Both the position numbers and the translations under genes were made by a program. A stretch of DNA of 64,000 nt from Lysobacter sp. ISL-50 (GTDB lineage: Bacteria; Pseudomonadota; Gammaproteobacteria; Xanthomonadales; Xanthomonadaceae): contig NZ_JAGGRI010000004.1 in NCBI RefSeq assembly GCF_018612875.1, positions 62,001-126,000 of the forward strand. The letters are read 5' to 3'. Positions 52,550 through 61,640 of the stretch are shown piece after piece. The notes under the pieces were generated by a model that did not search any database, was not told the DNA's origin, and was given only the letters and a program-made list of their open reading frames with translations. Position 1 is the first letter of the stretch; each line of letters opens with the position of its first letter.

Positions 52550-55477
52550 TTGGGCGACAGCGCGATTTTCCCCGGCCACGACGACGGCATCGACCCGGCG
52601 CTGCGGCCGTTGCTGCGCTGGGCCGAGCCGCTGCTGGCACCATTGCGCGCGCGTTGCCTGGCGCAATGGCGCGACAGCGCGCAGCGCCATGGCGATGCCC
52701 TGGATTTCGAACGCCTGCGGCCGTGCATCGACGCCGCCTTCGCCGCACCGGCCCTGGCCTGGAGCAGCCGCACCCTGCTGCTGGAACTGGCCATCGCCCG
52801 CCATCACCGCGCCTTGTCCGGCGCGACGCCGCGGCAGCGGCACGACGAATTCCTGGACTGGATCGACAGCGCCGCCGGCCGCCAGGCGCTGGATCGGCGC
52901 TATCCCCTGCTGAGCGAAGACATCGTTCTGCATGCGGCGCAGACCGAAGAGGTTCTGAATACATTCCTGCGGCGTTACCTCGACGAGCGTGCGTTGCTGA
53001 CGCCGCTGTTCGCCGCCACCGGCGACCCCGGCCGCCTGCACGGTTTCGCCAGCGGACTCGGCGATCGTCACGATCACGGCGGCAGCGTGATCCGGCTGCA
53101 GTTCGAACGCGGCCGCGCGCTGTACAAGCCGCGCTCGCTGGCGATGGACGCGGCCTATGCGCGCTTGTTGTCCGAACTGCGCGCGCACGGCGTAACGCCG
53201 GACCAGCGCGCCGCTCTGAGCGTGGATCGCGGCAGCCACGGCTACGCCGAATGGATCGCGCATTCGCCGCTCGCCGACGACGGCGCCGCCTCGCGTTACT
53301 ACCGCCGCTACGGCGGTCTGGTCGCCATCGCCTACGTGCTGGGCTGTACCGATCTGCACCTGGAGAACCTGATCGCCGGCGGCGAATACCCGGTGGTGAT
53401 CGATCTGGAAACCGTGTTCCAGCCGTGGATGAATCGCGGCGGCCAACGTCGCGCGACCGGGCCGTATGCGCCGTCGGTATTGTTTTCCGGGTTGCTGCCG
53501 TCGGATCGCAACGATCCCGACGCGCACGACGTCAGCGCGCTGGCCTGGGCCGAGCAACGCTACCGCACGCGCCGCGCCACCGGCGCCGGCAGCGATGAAC
53601 TGCGCCTGGCGCCGGCCGAAGCGACCACCCAGGCCGGCGCCAACCTGCCGCGGCACGGCGACGGCCGCCGCGTCGCGCCGCACGAACACACGCAGGCCGT
53701 GCTCGACGGCTTCGATGAAACCTATCGCGGCCTGTCGCGGATGAAACCGGCGCTGCGCGACGGCGCCGGCCCATTGGCTGCCTTCGCCGGCCTGGACACC
53801 CGCGCCCTGCTGCGCTCCACCCACATCTATGCGCGGCTGCTCGATGCGTTGTCGCATCCGCAGTATTTGCGTTCGGCCGGCGAGCGCGAGCAGGTGCTGG
53901 CGCGCCTGGAGGTGGGCAGCCGCGACTGGCCGTTCCTGGCCCGCACTCAGGCCGCCGAACGCGCCGCGTTGCTGCGTGGTGACGTGCCGCGCTTCAACAT
54001 CGCCATCGACGGCACCGGCGTGCACGACAGCGACGGCCATCGCATCGAGGCGGTGTTCGCGCGCAGCGGCCGCGATGAAGTGCGGCGGCGTGTGCGCCTG
54101 CTGTCGGCGCGCGACCTGCATCGGCAGCGCTATGCCTTGGCGCAATCGCTGGAGAGCATCCGGCCGTGGTCGGCGATCGTCGCCGATGCCGCGCCGTCGC
54201 CTGCGTCGTCTCGCACGAATGCCGCCGCGCGTATCGACGACGATGCCGACCGCGCGAACCGCCGGATCCTGCTCGACACCGCCGTCGCTCTCGGCGATGA
54301 GGTGCTGCAACTGGCGTTTCGCGGCGGCGGCGAGATCGCCTGGTTCCAACCCGAGTACCGCAATCGCCCCGAGCCGTCGATCGCGCCGATGGGGCTGACG
54401 CTGTACGAAGGCGTGCCCGGCACGATGCTGATGCTGGCCGAACTGGGCGCGCAGACCGGGCAAGCGCGTTTCACTCGCGCCGCCGAAGCCGCATTAGCCG
54501 CGTGCCGGCGGCAACTGCGCGAAGACCCGCGCGCGCTGGCGGCGATCGGGCCGTGGTCGGGTTTGAGCGGATGGATCTACGCGCTGCTGGTGCTGGGGTT
54601 GCGCTGGCGGCGCCCGGAGCTGCTCGACGAAGCCAGTGCGTGGTTGCCGCAGATCGCCGAACGCATCGAACAAGACCGCGACCTCGACTTGATCAGCGGC
54701 GCCGCCGGCTGCCTGCTGGTGCTGACGCAGTTGCAGCGTCACCGCCCCGACGCCGACACGCGCGCCGCGGCCATGGCCTGCGCCGCGCATCTGGCCGCCC
54801 ACGCGCAGGGCGGCGCGGACGAAGCCTGGTGGCTGTGCCCGGCCTCGCCCGAACGCGGCCTCACCGGCTTCGCCCACGGCAATGCCGGCATCGCCGCCGC
54901 GCTGGCGCGCCACGCGCAACTCAACGACGACGGCGCTGCGTTGCAACTCGCGCGGCGCGCGCTGCGCTACGAGCGCGCATCGTTCGAACGCCGCGGCCGG
55001 CGCTGGTACGACCAGTTCGCCGATGTCGATCCGGCCGACGGCGAGGATCGGCCCGAAGACGTCTATTCGTGGTGCCACGGCGCGCCGGGCGTCGGCCTCG
55101 CGCGCCTGCTGCTGCCTTCGGTGTTGCGCGATGCCGACTGGGAACGCGACCTGTCGGATTGCGTTGCCGGAACGCGCGCGCACGGACTGAGCGGCGGCGA
55201 TTGCCTGTGCCACGGCCTCGCCGGCAATCTCGAATTGCTGCTGCGGCACGCACTGGAATCTTCGCGGACGCAAGGCGACGGCGATGCCATCGCGCAATGC
55301 CGTGCGCTCGGCGCGGCCTGGGCCGGACGCGCGCATCCGCGGTGGCGCTGCGGGGGACGCTCGGTACAGGAACGGCCGCTGGGTCTCATGGTCGGGTTGT
55401 CGGGCATCGCCTATGCCTGCCTGCGTTTGTGCGATCCCGCCGGCGCGCCGTCATTGTTGAGTCTTACGACCGACTAA
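52550..55477 (+). CDS. lanM: Class II lanthionine synthetase LanM
   Basis: The 975-residue bifunctional enzyme dehydrates Ser/Thr and cyclises with Cys on the precursor just upstream. The N-terminal dehydratase (DUF4135, about 80-560) shows ALYKPRSLAMDAAYARLLSE, then YGGLVAIAYVLGCTDLHLEN and the kinase-like VVIDLETVFQPW. The C-terminal LanC-like cyclase (about 620-970) has the alpha-toroid repeats and the zinc site: YSWCHGAPGVGLARLLL near 841 and GDCLCHGLAGNLELL near 886. The first start codon available is TTG 52550 with a poor ribosome site; no in-frame ATG or GTG lies nearby, so the true start is uncertain. Coupling to the precursor gene may drive its translation. Confidence 0.92.
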   Translation: MGDSAIFPGHDDGIDPALRPLLRWAEPLLAPLRARCLAQWRDSAQRHGDALDFERLRPCIDAAFAAPALAWSSRTLLLELAIARHHRALSGATPRQRHDEFLDWIDSAAGRQALDRRYPLLSEDIVLHAAQTEEVLNTFLRRYLDERALLTPLFAATGDPGRLHGFASGLGDRHDHGGSVIRLQFERGRALYKPRSLAMDAAYARLLSELRAHGVTPDQRAALSVDRGSHGYAEWIAHSPLADDGAASRYYRRYGGLVAIAYVLGCTDLHLENLIAGGEYPVVIDLETVFQPWMNRGGQRRATGPYAPSVLFSGLLPSDRNDPDAHDVSALAWAEQRYRTRRATGAGSDELRLAPAEATTQAGANLPRHGDGRRVAPHEHTQAVLDGFDETYRGLSRMKPALRDGAGPLAAFAGLDTRALLRSTHIYARLLDALSHPQYLRSAGEREQVLARLEVGSRDWPFLARTQAAERAALLRGDVPRFNIAIDGTGVHDSDGHRIEAVFARSGRDEVRRRVRLLSARDLHRQRYALAQSLESIRPWSAIVADAAPSPASSRTNAAARIDDDADRANRRILLDTAVALGDEVLQLAFRGGGEIAWFQPEYRNRPEPSIAPMGLTLYEGVPGTMLMLAELGAQTGQARFTRAAEAALAACRRQLREDPRALAAIGPWSGLSGWIYALLVLGLRWRRPELLDEASAWLPQIAERIEQDRDLDLISGAAGCLLVLTQLQRHRPDADTRAAAMACAAHLAAHAQGGADEAWWLCPASPERGLTGFAHGNAGIAAALARHAQLNDDGAALQLARRALRYERASFERRGRRWYDQFADVDPADGEDRPEDVYSWCHGAPGVGLARLLLPSVLRDADWERDLSDCVAGTRAHGLSGGDCLCHGLAGNLELLLRHALESSRTQGDGDAIAQCRALGAAWAGRAHPRWRCGGRSVQERPLGLMVGLSGIAYACLRLCDPAGAPSLLSLTTD

Positions 55478-55550
55478 GCTGACGCGCGGGCGACACCGCG
55501 GCCCCGATCCGATACAAAAGTTCATCCCCATTCCGGAGATCGACGTTCAC

Positions 55551-55880
55551 ATGCAGATCGGAAACCTGTTCACCGACGCGGACGCGCCCGCCGAAGGCGA
55601 GCGCTTCGAAGCGCTGCTCAGCCACAAGAACCTGGTAGTGGAACGCATCATCAGTTCCGCCGCGGCGGTGCCGACCGAATATGTGCAACCGCAGGACGAA
55701 TGGGTCGCCCTGCTGCAAGGCGAGGCGACGATCGAAGTCGCCGGCGAGAGCGTCGAGCTGCGCGCTGGCGACTATGTCTTCCTGCCGGCCGGCACCCCGC
55801 ACACGGTGCGCCATGTTTCGCAGGGCGCGCTGTGGTTGGCGATCCACTTGCATCCACCGGCGGATACGGACGACGCCTGA
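55551..55880 (+). CDS. Cupin-domain protein
   Basis: The 109-residue single-domain cupin has motif 1 in PTEYVQPQDEWVALLQGEAT and motif 2 in GDYVFLPAGTPHTVRHV, giving the usual beta-barrel. The metal-site histidines are incomplete: motif 1 has the QPQDE pattern with no His pair, while PAGTPH is kept. It therefore probably binds a small ligand or a weak metal rather than acting as a dioxygenase. It starts 73 bases after LanM on the same strand and could be in the lanthipeptide operon. A role in tailoring or control is inference. Confidence 0.85.
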   Translation: MQIGNLFTDADAPAEGERFEALLSHKNLVVERIISSAAAVPTEYVQPQDEWVALLQGEATIEVAGESVELRAGDYVFLPAGTPHTVRHVSQGALWLAIHLHPPADTDDA

Positions 55881-56424
55881 GCTCACCAACAGCGAGCACT
55901 CCCCGCGGAATAGTCCTTCATGCAGCGATACGTCGTGTCCTGCATATCGATAAAAATCGCGCACCGGCCCGGTGCGCGGACGTGAACCCGGCACGTAGCT
56001 GCGTTTTCGCGACGCCGCGCACGGAACGCGATGACGCCGCCTTCGCGATGCCGCGGCTCTAAACCTGCGCGCGTGGCGCCGCATCTACCTGCGGCGACGA
56101 AGGCCGCTCGTACACCCTGACTCGCGACCGCTTTCGGCCGCTGTCTGTAGCGCGGCCGGGACTGCTAAGCTCGCCCATGCGACCGAACGAACGAGGCCTT
56201 TTGCTTGGCGGACACGAGCGCAGCTGCGCGCCTTTGGCGACCGCGATCACGGTGGTCGGATAGCGCGCGCGGTTTTGCCGCCGGCCTCCACGCGATGCGC
56301 CACGCCATGGCGCGATGCGATCGCACGGCCGCGAGCGGCGAATGCCCGAAGCCGGTGCGCACGACAGCGTCCGCGCGACCCCGCCGCCGTTCAACTTGTG
56401 CCTGGGTCGGATAAGGATGGTCTG
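55881..56424. other. Intergenic region
   Basis: About 540 bases without a supported gene, despite open frames on both strands caused by high GC. An AAGGA site precedes ATG 56425. Confidence 0.45.
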
Positions 56425-58623
56425 ATGCGTTGGTTCTGTTTTGCTTCGCCTCTTCGCCGCGACGCCGCGAGGCGGCGACATGCCGTCTGGGCGCTGTGGG
56501 TGGCGCTGGCGGCGGGCGGGCTATCGTCGGCGCACGGCGAAACCGGCGGCTGCGCCGCGTCGCTCCCGGCGCGCGGTCTGCCGCAAGCGGCGCTGTGTCT
56601 GCAGCGGGCGAAGATCGCCGCCGGCATTGATGCGCCCAACGAACTGTTCGCGCGGGCCAAGGCGCAGCTGGACGCCGGGCATCTGGAAGAAGCCGAGCGC
56701 TCGCTCGATTGCGCCGACGCCGTCATCGGCGGGGACGGCGACGCGCAACTGCGCTACGAACTGGTGCGGCGGCGCGGCATCCTGGATTTCCGCCGCGAAT
56801 GGATTCCGCAGGCGCTGTCGCGCTTCGAATGCGCGGTGACGCTGTCCACCGCGCTCGGCGATCGCGCCGCCACCGCGCGCGATCTGAGCAACGTCGGCGC
56901 GGCGCTGCGCCGGCTCGGCGATTTCCGCGGCGCCCTGCGCAGCCTGACCGCCAGCCTCGACATCCAGCGCGGCGCCGGGCAAGTCTCCGGCGCGGTGCTG
57001 AACAACATCGCCGACGTGTATCGCGAACTGCGCGAAACCGACACCGCGATGCGCTACTACCACGACGCGCTGGCCTTCTACCGCGGCAAGGGCGAGCCGA
57101 TCGAAGCCGCGCACGTGCTGGAAACGATGGCCGAGGTGGCGCTCGACACCGGCGACGCGCGCCAGGCCTCGGCGTGGTTGCAGGAGGCGCTGGCCGCGTA
57201 CCGCAGCGGCGGCAACCGGGTGTACGAATTGCGGGTTCACGACGGTCTGACCCGGGTGGCGCTGGCGCAGGGCGATATCGCCCAGGCCCAGCGCTGGACC
57301 GCCGGCGCGCTGGCCCTGGCCGACACCTGGAAACTGCCGCTGCCGCCCGCGCTGCAATTGCAGATCGCCCGCACCGCGCAGTTGTCCGGCCGCACCGCCG
57401 CCGCGGCGACGCGTCTGCGCGAAGCGCTGGCGTCGGTGCCCGAAGGCGATCCCATGCGGGTGTCGTTGCTGGAACAGTTGGCCACCGCGCAGGAGCGCGC
57501 CGGCGATGCGGTCGCGGCCAACGCCACCTTGCGCGATGGGCACGCGAAGGCCATCGCGCTGGCCGACGCGCAGCACGATCGCCAGCTGGACTGGCTGCGG
57601 GTGCGCTTCGAATCGGCCGAGCAGCAACGCACCATCGCCGCGCTGGAAAGCGAGAACCGCCTGCGCCGCGCGCAGTTCCGCCAGCGCACCCTGCTGTTGT
57701 GGTTCGCGATCGCGGTGGCGGTGGCGGCGATGCTGGGCTTCTGGCTGCTGCAACAGCGGCGGCGCCAGCGCGAACGCTTGCGCGAACAGGCGCGGCGGGT
57801 CCGCCATGAGGAAGAACTGGCGCGCTATCGTCGCGAAGCCGATGCGCTGGCCGAAGACCGCAGCCTGCTGCAGGCCCTGCTCGACAGCCGCGACGACGCG
57901 CTGTGCCTGCTCGACGCCGACGGCCAGCTGCTGGCGGTGAACCGGGCCGGCCGGCTCTGGCTCGGGTATTCGGGCAACGAAGCGCTGGTCGGGCAACCGC
58001 TGTCGGCGTTCGTCGGCGAGGCCGGGCACGCGGCCTTGTCGTCGGCGCTGGAGCGCATGGAAGACAGCGCGGCGCAGCGGCTGGAGATCGCCGCCCGCGC
58101 GGGCGCGCCGCTGCTCGCGAAGCTCGAATCCTGGTCGGGCGGCGATGGCCTGGTGCTGCTCGCGCCGCTCGATCGCGAAGACGTCGCGGCGCCGGTTATC
58201 GCCGGCGTCGATGCCCCCGTGAATACTTTCGCCGACACCGACCTGACCGCCGATCACGTCCACGAAGCCGACGACGACGGCGGCGAATCCTCGATGCGCG
58301 ACGCGTTCCGCCGCACCCTGGTCGAACTGATGCTGGCCTCGGTCGATGCCTGGGAACGCGCCACCGGCACCGGCCGCCTGGAGTTCGCGGAAAAAAGCCG
58401 CATCTGGCGGGTCAACATCGACGACGGCCGGCTGCGCGCGCGTGCGCTGGAGCGCTACCTCAGCCTGTCCAAGCTGCCGCGCAACCCACGCTGGCGCGAC
58501 GTGCTGCGCTCGGCCTATTTCGTCCTGGGCCGGGGCGAGGAACTGCCGGCGCAGACGCGCGCCGCCCTGCAGTCGCGCGTGGATGCGGTGCTCGCCTACA
58601 CCCGCCGCGACGCACTGGTCTGA
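56425..58623 (+). CDS. TPR-repeat membrane sensor with PAS-like domain
   Basis: The 732-residue product has a signal or leader segment (VWALWVALAAGGLSSAHG). A periplasmic array of TPR-like helix pairs covers about 60-400 (for example LSNVGAALRRLGDFRGALRS, NNIADVYRELRETDTAMRYY, HDALAFYRGKGEPIEAAHVL). One membrane helix (LLLWFAIAVAVAAMLGFWLL near 435) and a coiled-coil linker (ERLREQARRVRHEEELARYR) follow. A PAS-like domain lies at about 485-560 (ALLDSRDDALCLLDADGQLL, VNRAGRLWLGYS). The C-terminal 110 residues (VELMLASVDAWERATGTGRL, RALERYLSLSKLPRNPRWRD) form a helical domain I do not recognise. No kinase or cyclase motif is present, so it may signal by protein contact. Confidence 0.85.
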   Translation: MRWFCFASPLRRDAARRRHAVWALWVALAAGGLSSAHGETGGCAASLPARGLPQAALCLQRAKIAAGIDAPNELFARAKAQLDAGHLEEAERSLDCADAVIGGDGDAQLRYELVRRRGILDFRREWIPQALSRFECAVTLSTALGDRAATARDLSNVGAALRRLGDFRGALRSLTASLDIQRGAGQVSGAVLNNIADVYRELRETDTAMRYYHDALAFYRGKGEPIEAAHVLETMAEVALDTGDARQASAWLQEALAAYRSGGNRVYELRVHDGLTRVALAQGDIAQAQRWTAGALALADTWKLPLPPALQLQIARTAQLSGRTAAAATRLREALASVPEGDPMRVSLLEQLATAQERAGDAVAANATLRDGHAKAIALADAQHDRQLDWLRVRFESAEQQRTIAALESENRLRRAQFRQRTLLLWFAIAVAVAAMLGFWLLQQRRRQRERLREQARRVRHEEELARYRREADALAEDRSLLQALLDSRDDALCLLDADGQLLAVNRAGRLWLGYSGNEALVGQPLSAFVGEAGHAALSSALERMEDSAAQRLEIAARAGAPLLAKLESWSGGDGLVLLAPLDREDVAAPVIAGVDAPVNTFADTDLTADHVHEADDDGGESSMRDAFRRTLVELMLASVDAWERATGTGRLEFAEKSRIWRVNIDDGRLRARALERYLSLSKLPRNPRWRDVLRSAYFVLGRGEELPAQTRAALQSRVDAVLAYTRRDALV

Positions 58624-58630
58624 GCGCGCC

Positions 58631-59017
58631 TCAATCCGGCTTCGGCGGGCACACCGCGCAGGCGCCGCTGACGCCGTCGTCGAGCTTGTAGCGGCTGTGA
58701 TGTTCCTTGGACTGGTAGCTGTCCGGACCGGTCATGAACGGCAGCGCGCCCCGCAACGGCGCGACGACGGCGCAATAGGCGAGCATGGTTTCGGTGGCGG
58801 TGTGCCACTGGTCGTCTTTTTCCACGATCCCGCACTTGGCCATCACTTCGCGCAGCTCCTTGCCGTCGAAATCGAACTTGGCGACGATGATCGGCGTTTC
58901 CTTCTCCTTGACGCACCAGTCCGGCGGGACGACTTCATGGGCCTGAACGGCCAGCGGCGATGCGAGCAGGACAGCCAAGGCGATGGCACAAGGAACGAAT
59001 GCGCGGGACAGGGACAT
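58631..59017 (-). CDS. Small secreted Cys-rich protein of unknown function
   Basis: The 128-residue product from ATG 59017 has a signal peptide (AFVPCAIALAVLLASPLAVQA). The mature part has five cysteines (DWCVKE, AKCGIV, AYCAVV and a final ACAVCPPKPD). I do not know the family. It is convergent with the TPR sensor gene, 7 bases between the stops. Confidence 0.7.
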   Translation of the reverse strand: MSLSRAFVPCAIALAVLLASPLAVQAHEVVPPDWCVKEKETPIIVAKFDFDGKELREVMAKCGIVEKDDQWHTATETMLAYCAVVAPLRGALPFMTGPDSYQSKEHHSRYKLDDGVSGACAVCPPKPD

Positions 59018-59292
59018 GAGCGATCCGGGGCTAGAGGCGAGGCTCCAGAGTAGGCCGCGCGGCGATCCGGATTCCAGCGCGGTCGCGGGTATAAGCCGGG
59101 AATAAATTCCGGCAAGGCCTTGTTTCTTATGGCGGCGTGTTTTTTTCGATGTAAATGCGGGGGCCGCCGCCGCGGGGATGCTTGGACCAGGGACGCTGGA
59201 AAAGGCTATCGTCTGGCTTGTCTGCTGGCTGTCGCTGTGGTGCCGTTGGATCCGCCGACCAGGGCCCGTTGATTTTTTTTCGCAGGCTCTTG

Positions 59293-59955
59293 ATGACGGA
59301 TAAACACATCGCACGATCGCGCCGGCTCAAAGACAGGCTGCGCAGGCGCTACAGGGAATTCTTTCGCAAGAAGGGGCGCGATCCGCTGTACTGGGTCGCG
59401 ATTCCGCTGCTGACCGTGCTGATGCTGACCGCCATGGGCAGCGCCGTGCTCGGGCGCGATCTGGCCGGGGTGCAAGGCGGCGTGTGGGGATTTTCCGCGC
59501 TGGGCACCCGCGTCGAACTCGTGCTCCTGCAGATTCCCTTGCTGGTCTGGGTCATGGTGTTGGGTCTGGTCCCGCTGCTGTCGCGGTCGATGATCGCGAC
59601 CCTCGCGATCTGGTTCGGGCTTCCGCTCGCGCTGTGGCTGGGTCACACCGGGCTCAACCTCATCCAGATCGTCAACGTCCGCTTCGACCGCGAGGCCGCG
59701 CAGGCGGTTTGCGTCGATGTGGTCCGCGCCCGTCATCTGGGCTGCGCGACGCTGGTGTCGAAGAGGAGCAAGAGCCGCCGCTGCGCCAATGTGGCCACGC
59801 TGCGCGGATGGCCGTCGCCCGAGGCGACGATGGACATCAGCGGCGATTACGCCGACGCCGGCCGCGTGTGTTTTTCGGGGCATCGCGGATTTCTGGCGCT
59901 GCCGTGGATCGACGGCGTTCGCGCTGCGCCGCCGACGGTTCCCGACGCGGGTTAG
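59293..59955 (+). CDS. Membrane protein with three predicted helices
   Basis: The 220-residue product starts at ATG 59293. A basic N-terminus (RRLKDRLRRRYREFFRKKGR) precedes helices WVAIPLLTVLMLTAMGSAVL, LVLLQIPLLVWVMVLGLVPL and MIATLAIWFGLPLALWLGHT. A soluble C-terminal part of about 100 residues has four cysteines (AVCVDVVRARHLGCATLV, RRCANV, GRVCFSGHRG). I do not recognise a family. It converges with 59959-60324, three bases between the stops. Confidence 0.7.
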   Translation: MTDKHIARSRRLKDRLRRRYREFFRKKGRDPLYWVAIPLLTVLMLTAMGSAVLGRDLAGVQGGVWGFSALGTRVELVLLQIPLLVWVMVLGLVPLLSRSMIATLAIWFGLPLALWLGHTGLNLIQIVNVRFDREAAQAVCVDVVRARHLGCATLVSKRSKSRRCANVATLRGWPSPEATMDISGDYADAGRVCFSGHRGFLALPWIDGVRAAPPTVPDAG

Positions 59956-59958
59956 GCC

Positions 59959-60324
59959 CTACTCCGTCTTCGCCGAACGCGGCCGCTCCGGCGCCGGCAA
60001 CGGCTGGATGCGCAGACTGCGATAGCGGCAAACGTCGATGGCCGGATAGATCACCGCTCGCTCGTTGGCGAACCCGAAACGGAAATCGTAACGGCAGTCG
60101 TCGCCGGCGATCTGCAGCGTGGCCGAATCGCCGCCGCCGTCGAGCGCGGCGCCCAGCGGCTTTTCCTCGAACGCCTGAGTGCCGGCAGCGGCGACCGCGA
60201 CCGAGGTCAGGCGGTCGTGGGCGCGATTGATCAATTCGAAATAATGCGTGCGCGGCGCCGCCTCGCTGGGGGCGGCGGCGGCAAGCAGGGCAAGGGCGAG
60301 AGCGGCGGCGAGCGACGGGCGCAT
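59959..60324 (-). CDS. Small secreted protein of unknown function
   Basis: The 121-residue product from ATG 60324 (GGAG eight bases upstream) has a signal peptide (LAAALALALLAAAAPSEA). The mature part contains YFELINRAHDRLTSVAVAAA, a DDCRYDFRFGFANERAVIYP block and a second Cys in IDVCRYRSLRI, suggesting a single disulfide-linked beta domain. The family is unknown. It is divergent from the LytS-type kinase gene. Confidence 0.72.
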   Translation of the reverse strand: MRPSLAAALALALLAAAAPSEAAPRTHYFELINRAHDRLTSVAVAAAGTQAFEEKPLGAALDGGGDSATLQIAGDDCRYDFRFGFANERAVIYPAIDVCRYRSLRIQPLPAPERPRSAKTE

Positions 60325-60530
60325 GGCAAGGTCTCCGGCGGGGCGATGGGGCGACCGGAGCGCATCGGGCCCGGTCTGCGCGCTCATCACAGCCGACGCG
60401 CGAACGCGCGGGCCAGGGATTTGGGACGAATCGTCGTTGCAGCGGCGCCAATCGTAGTGGCGGGCGACGACGCTTTGCGCCGCCCGGGGCCGCGCTTAGG
60501 ATGCTGGGGTCTTTGTTCGAGCGGGGCTAG

Positions 60531-61640
60531 ATGAAGATCCAGCTGGGCGACACGCAGATCGGCCTGTTCCGCTACCTCGGCCTGTGGTCGGCGGTGGCGG
60601 TGGTGTTCGCGATGCAGGGATTCGTCCACGACGTTTTCTTCGCCGAAGTGTGGTCGCCGTTCGACTACCTGCGCTGGTCGATGATCCAGTGGTACACCTG
60701 GGCGGCGCTGGCACCGCTGGTGTTCCGGCTCGCCGCGCGTTATCCGATCCAGTCGCCCGGACGCCTGCGCGCGCTGCTCACGCACGTGCTGGCGAGCATG
60801 GGCGTGACCCTGGCGGCGGTCGTGATCGGCGCGGCGGTGTCGAGCCAGTTCGAGCCCGGTTCGTTCGCCGAGCAGATGCTGCAGTTCATCGGCCGCCACG
60901 TCGCCATCGGATTGCTGACGTATTGGACGCTGCTGTTGCTGCAGAATTCCCTGCGCCTGCGCGCCGAGCGCGCGCAGCGCATGCTCGAGGCGAGCCGGCT
61001 GGCCACCGAGCTGGCGCAGTCGCGGCTGCAGGTGCTCAAGACCCAGCTGCAGCCGCATTTCCTGTTCAACACCTTGCACGCCATCGTGACCTTGCTCGAC
61101 GAGGACAAGCGTTCGGCCGAGGACATGCTGCTGCGGTTGAGCGAGTTGCTGCGCGCTTTCCTGGAAGACTACGACGGCCAGGAAATCAGCCTGCGTCGCG
61201 AGCTGGATCTGCTGGATCTGTACCTGGGCATCCAGCGCAACCGCTTCAAGGACCGGCTGACCACGCAGGTGTATGTCGCGCCCGACACGCTGGATTGCGC
61301 GGTGCCGAGCCTGTTGCTGCAGCCCATCGTCGAGAACGCGATCCGTCACGGCATCGGCCAGCGCGTCGGCGCCGACCGCATCGAGATCGAAAGCCGGCGC
61401 GACGGCGACAGCCTGTGCATCGAGGTGCGCAATCGCAACAGCCGCCTGGACAGCGACAGCACGCCCGCCGGCCACGGCATCGGCCTGTCGAATACCCGCC
61501 TGCGGCTGCGCGAGCTCTACGGCGACGCCGCCGAGCTGCGCCTGGACATGATCTGGCCCGAAGGCGTGGTCTGCCGCATCCGCCTGCCGTTGCGCGAGCT
61601 GGAGGACGACGACGACATGCCCGAGCACGTGCCGGCATGA
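60531..61640 (+). CDS. LytS/YehU-type membrane histidine kinase
   Basis: The 369-residue product has four predicted membrane helices in the first 140 residues (LWSAVAVVFAMQGFVHDVFF, WTWAALAPLVFRLA-type segments, LASMGVTLAAVVIGAAVSSQ, AIGLLTYWTLLLLQNSLRLR). The His_kinase domain carries the phosphoacceptor His 176 in LKTQLQPHFLFNTLHAIVTL, followed by a HATPase with LLLQPIVENAIRHGI and GHGIGLSNTRLRLRELYG. It autophosphorylates and passes phosphate to the response regulator whose ATG overlaps its stop (ATGA). The signal is unknown; the membrane part is short and may sense membrane-derived or peptide cues. Confidence 0.93.
   Translation: MKIQLGDTQIGLFRYLGLWSAVAVVFAMQGFVHDVFFAEVWSPFDYLRWSMIQWYTWAALAPLVFRLAARYPIQSPGRLRALLTHVLASMGVTLAAVVIGAAVSSQFEPGSFAEQMLQFIGRHVAIGLLTYWTLLLLQNSLRLRAERAQRMLEASRLATELAQSRLQVLKTQLQPHFLFNTLHAIVTLLDEDKRSAEDMLLRLSELLRAFLEDYDGQEISLRRELDLLDLYLGIQRNRFKDRLTTQVYVAPDTLDCAVPSLLLQPIVENAIRHGIGQRVGADRIEIESRRDGDSLCIEVRNRNSRLDSDSTPAGHGIGLSNTRLRLRELYGDAAELRLDMIWPEGVVCRIRLPLRELEDDDDMPEHVPA

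Noticed and set aside
52448-54463. Minus-strand open frame of 671 codons
   Set aside because: It is antisense to LanM, is Arg/Gln/His-rich and has no domain.
56521-58263. Minus-strand open frame of 580 codons
   Set aside because: It is antisense to the TPR sensor gene; the plus strand has TPR, membrane and PAS features.
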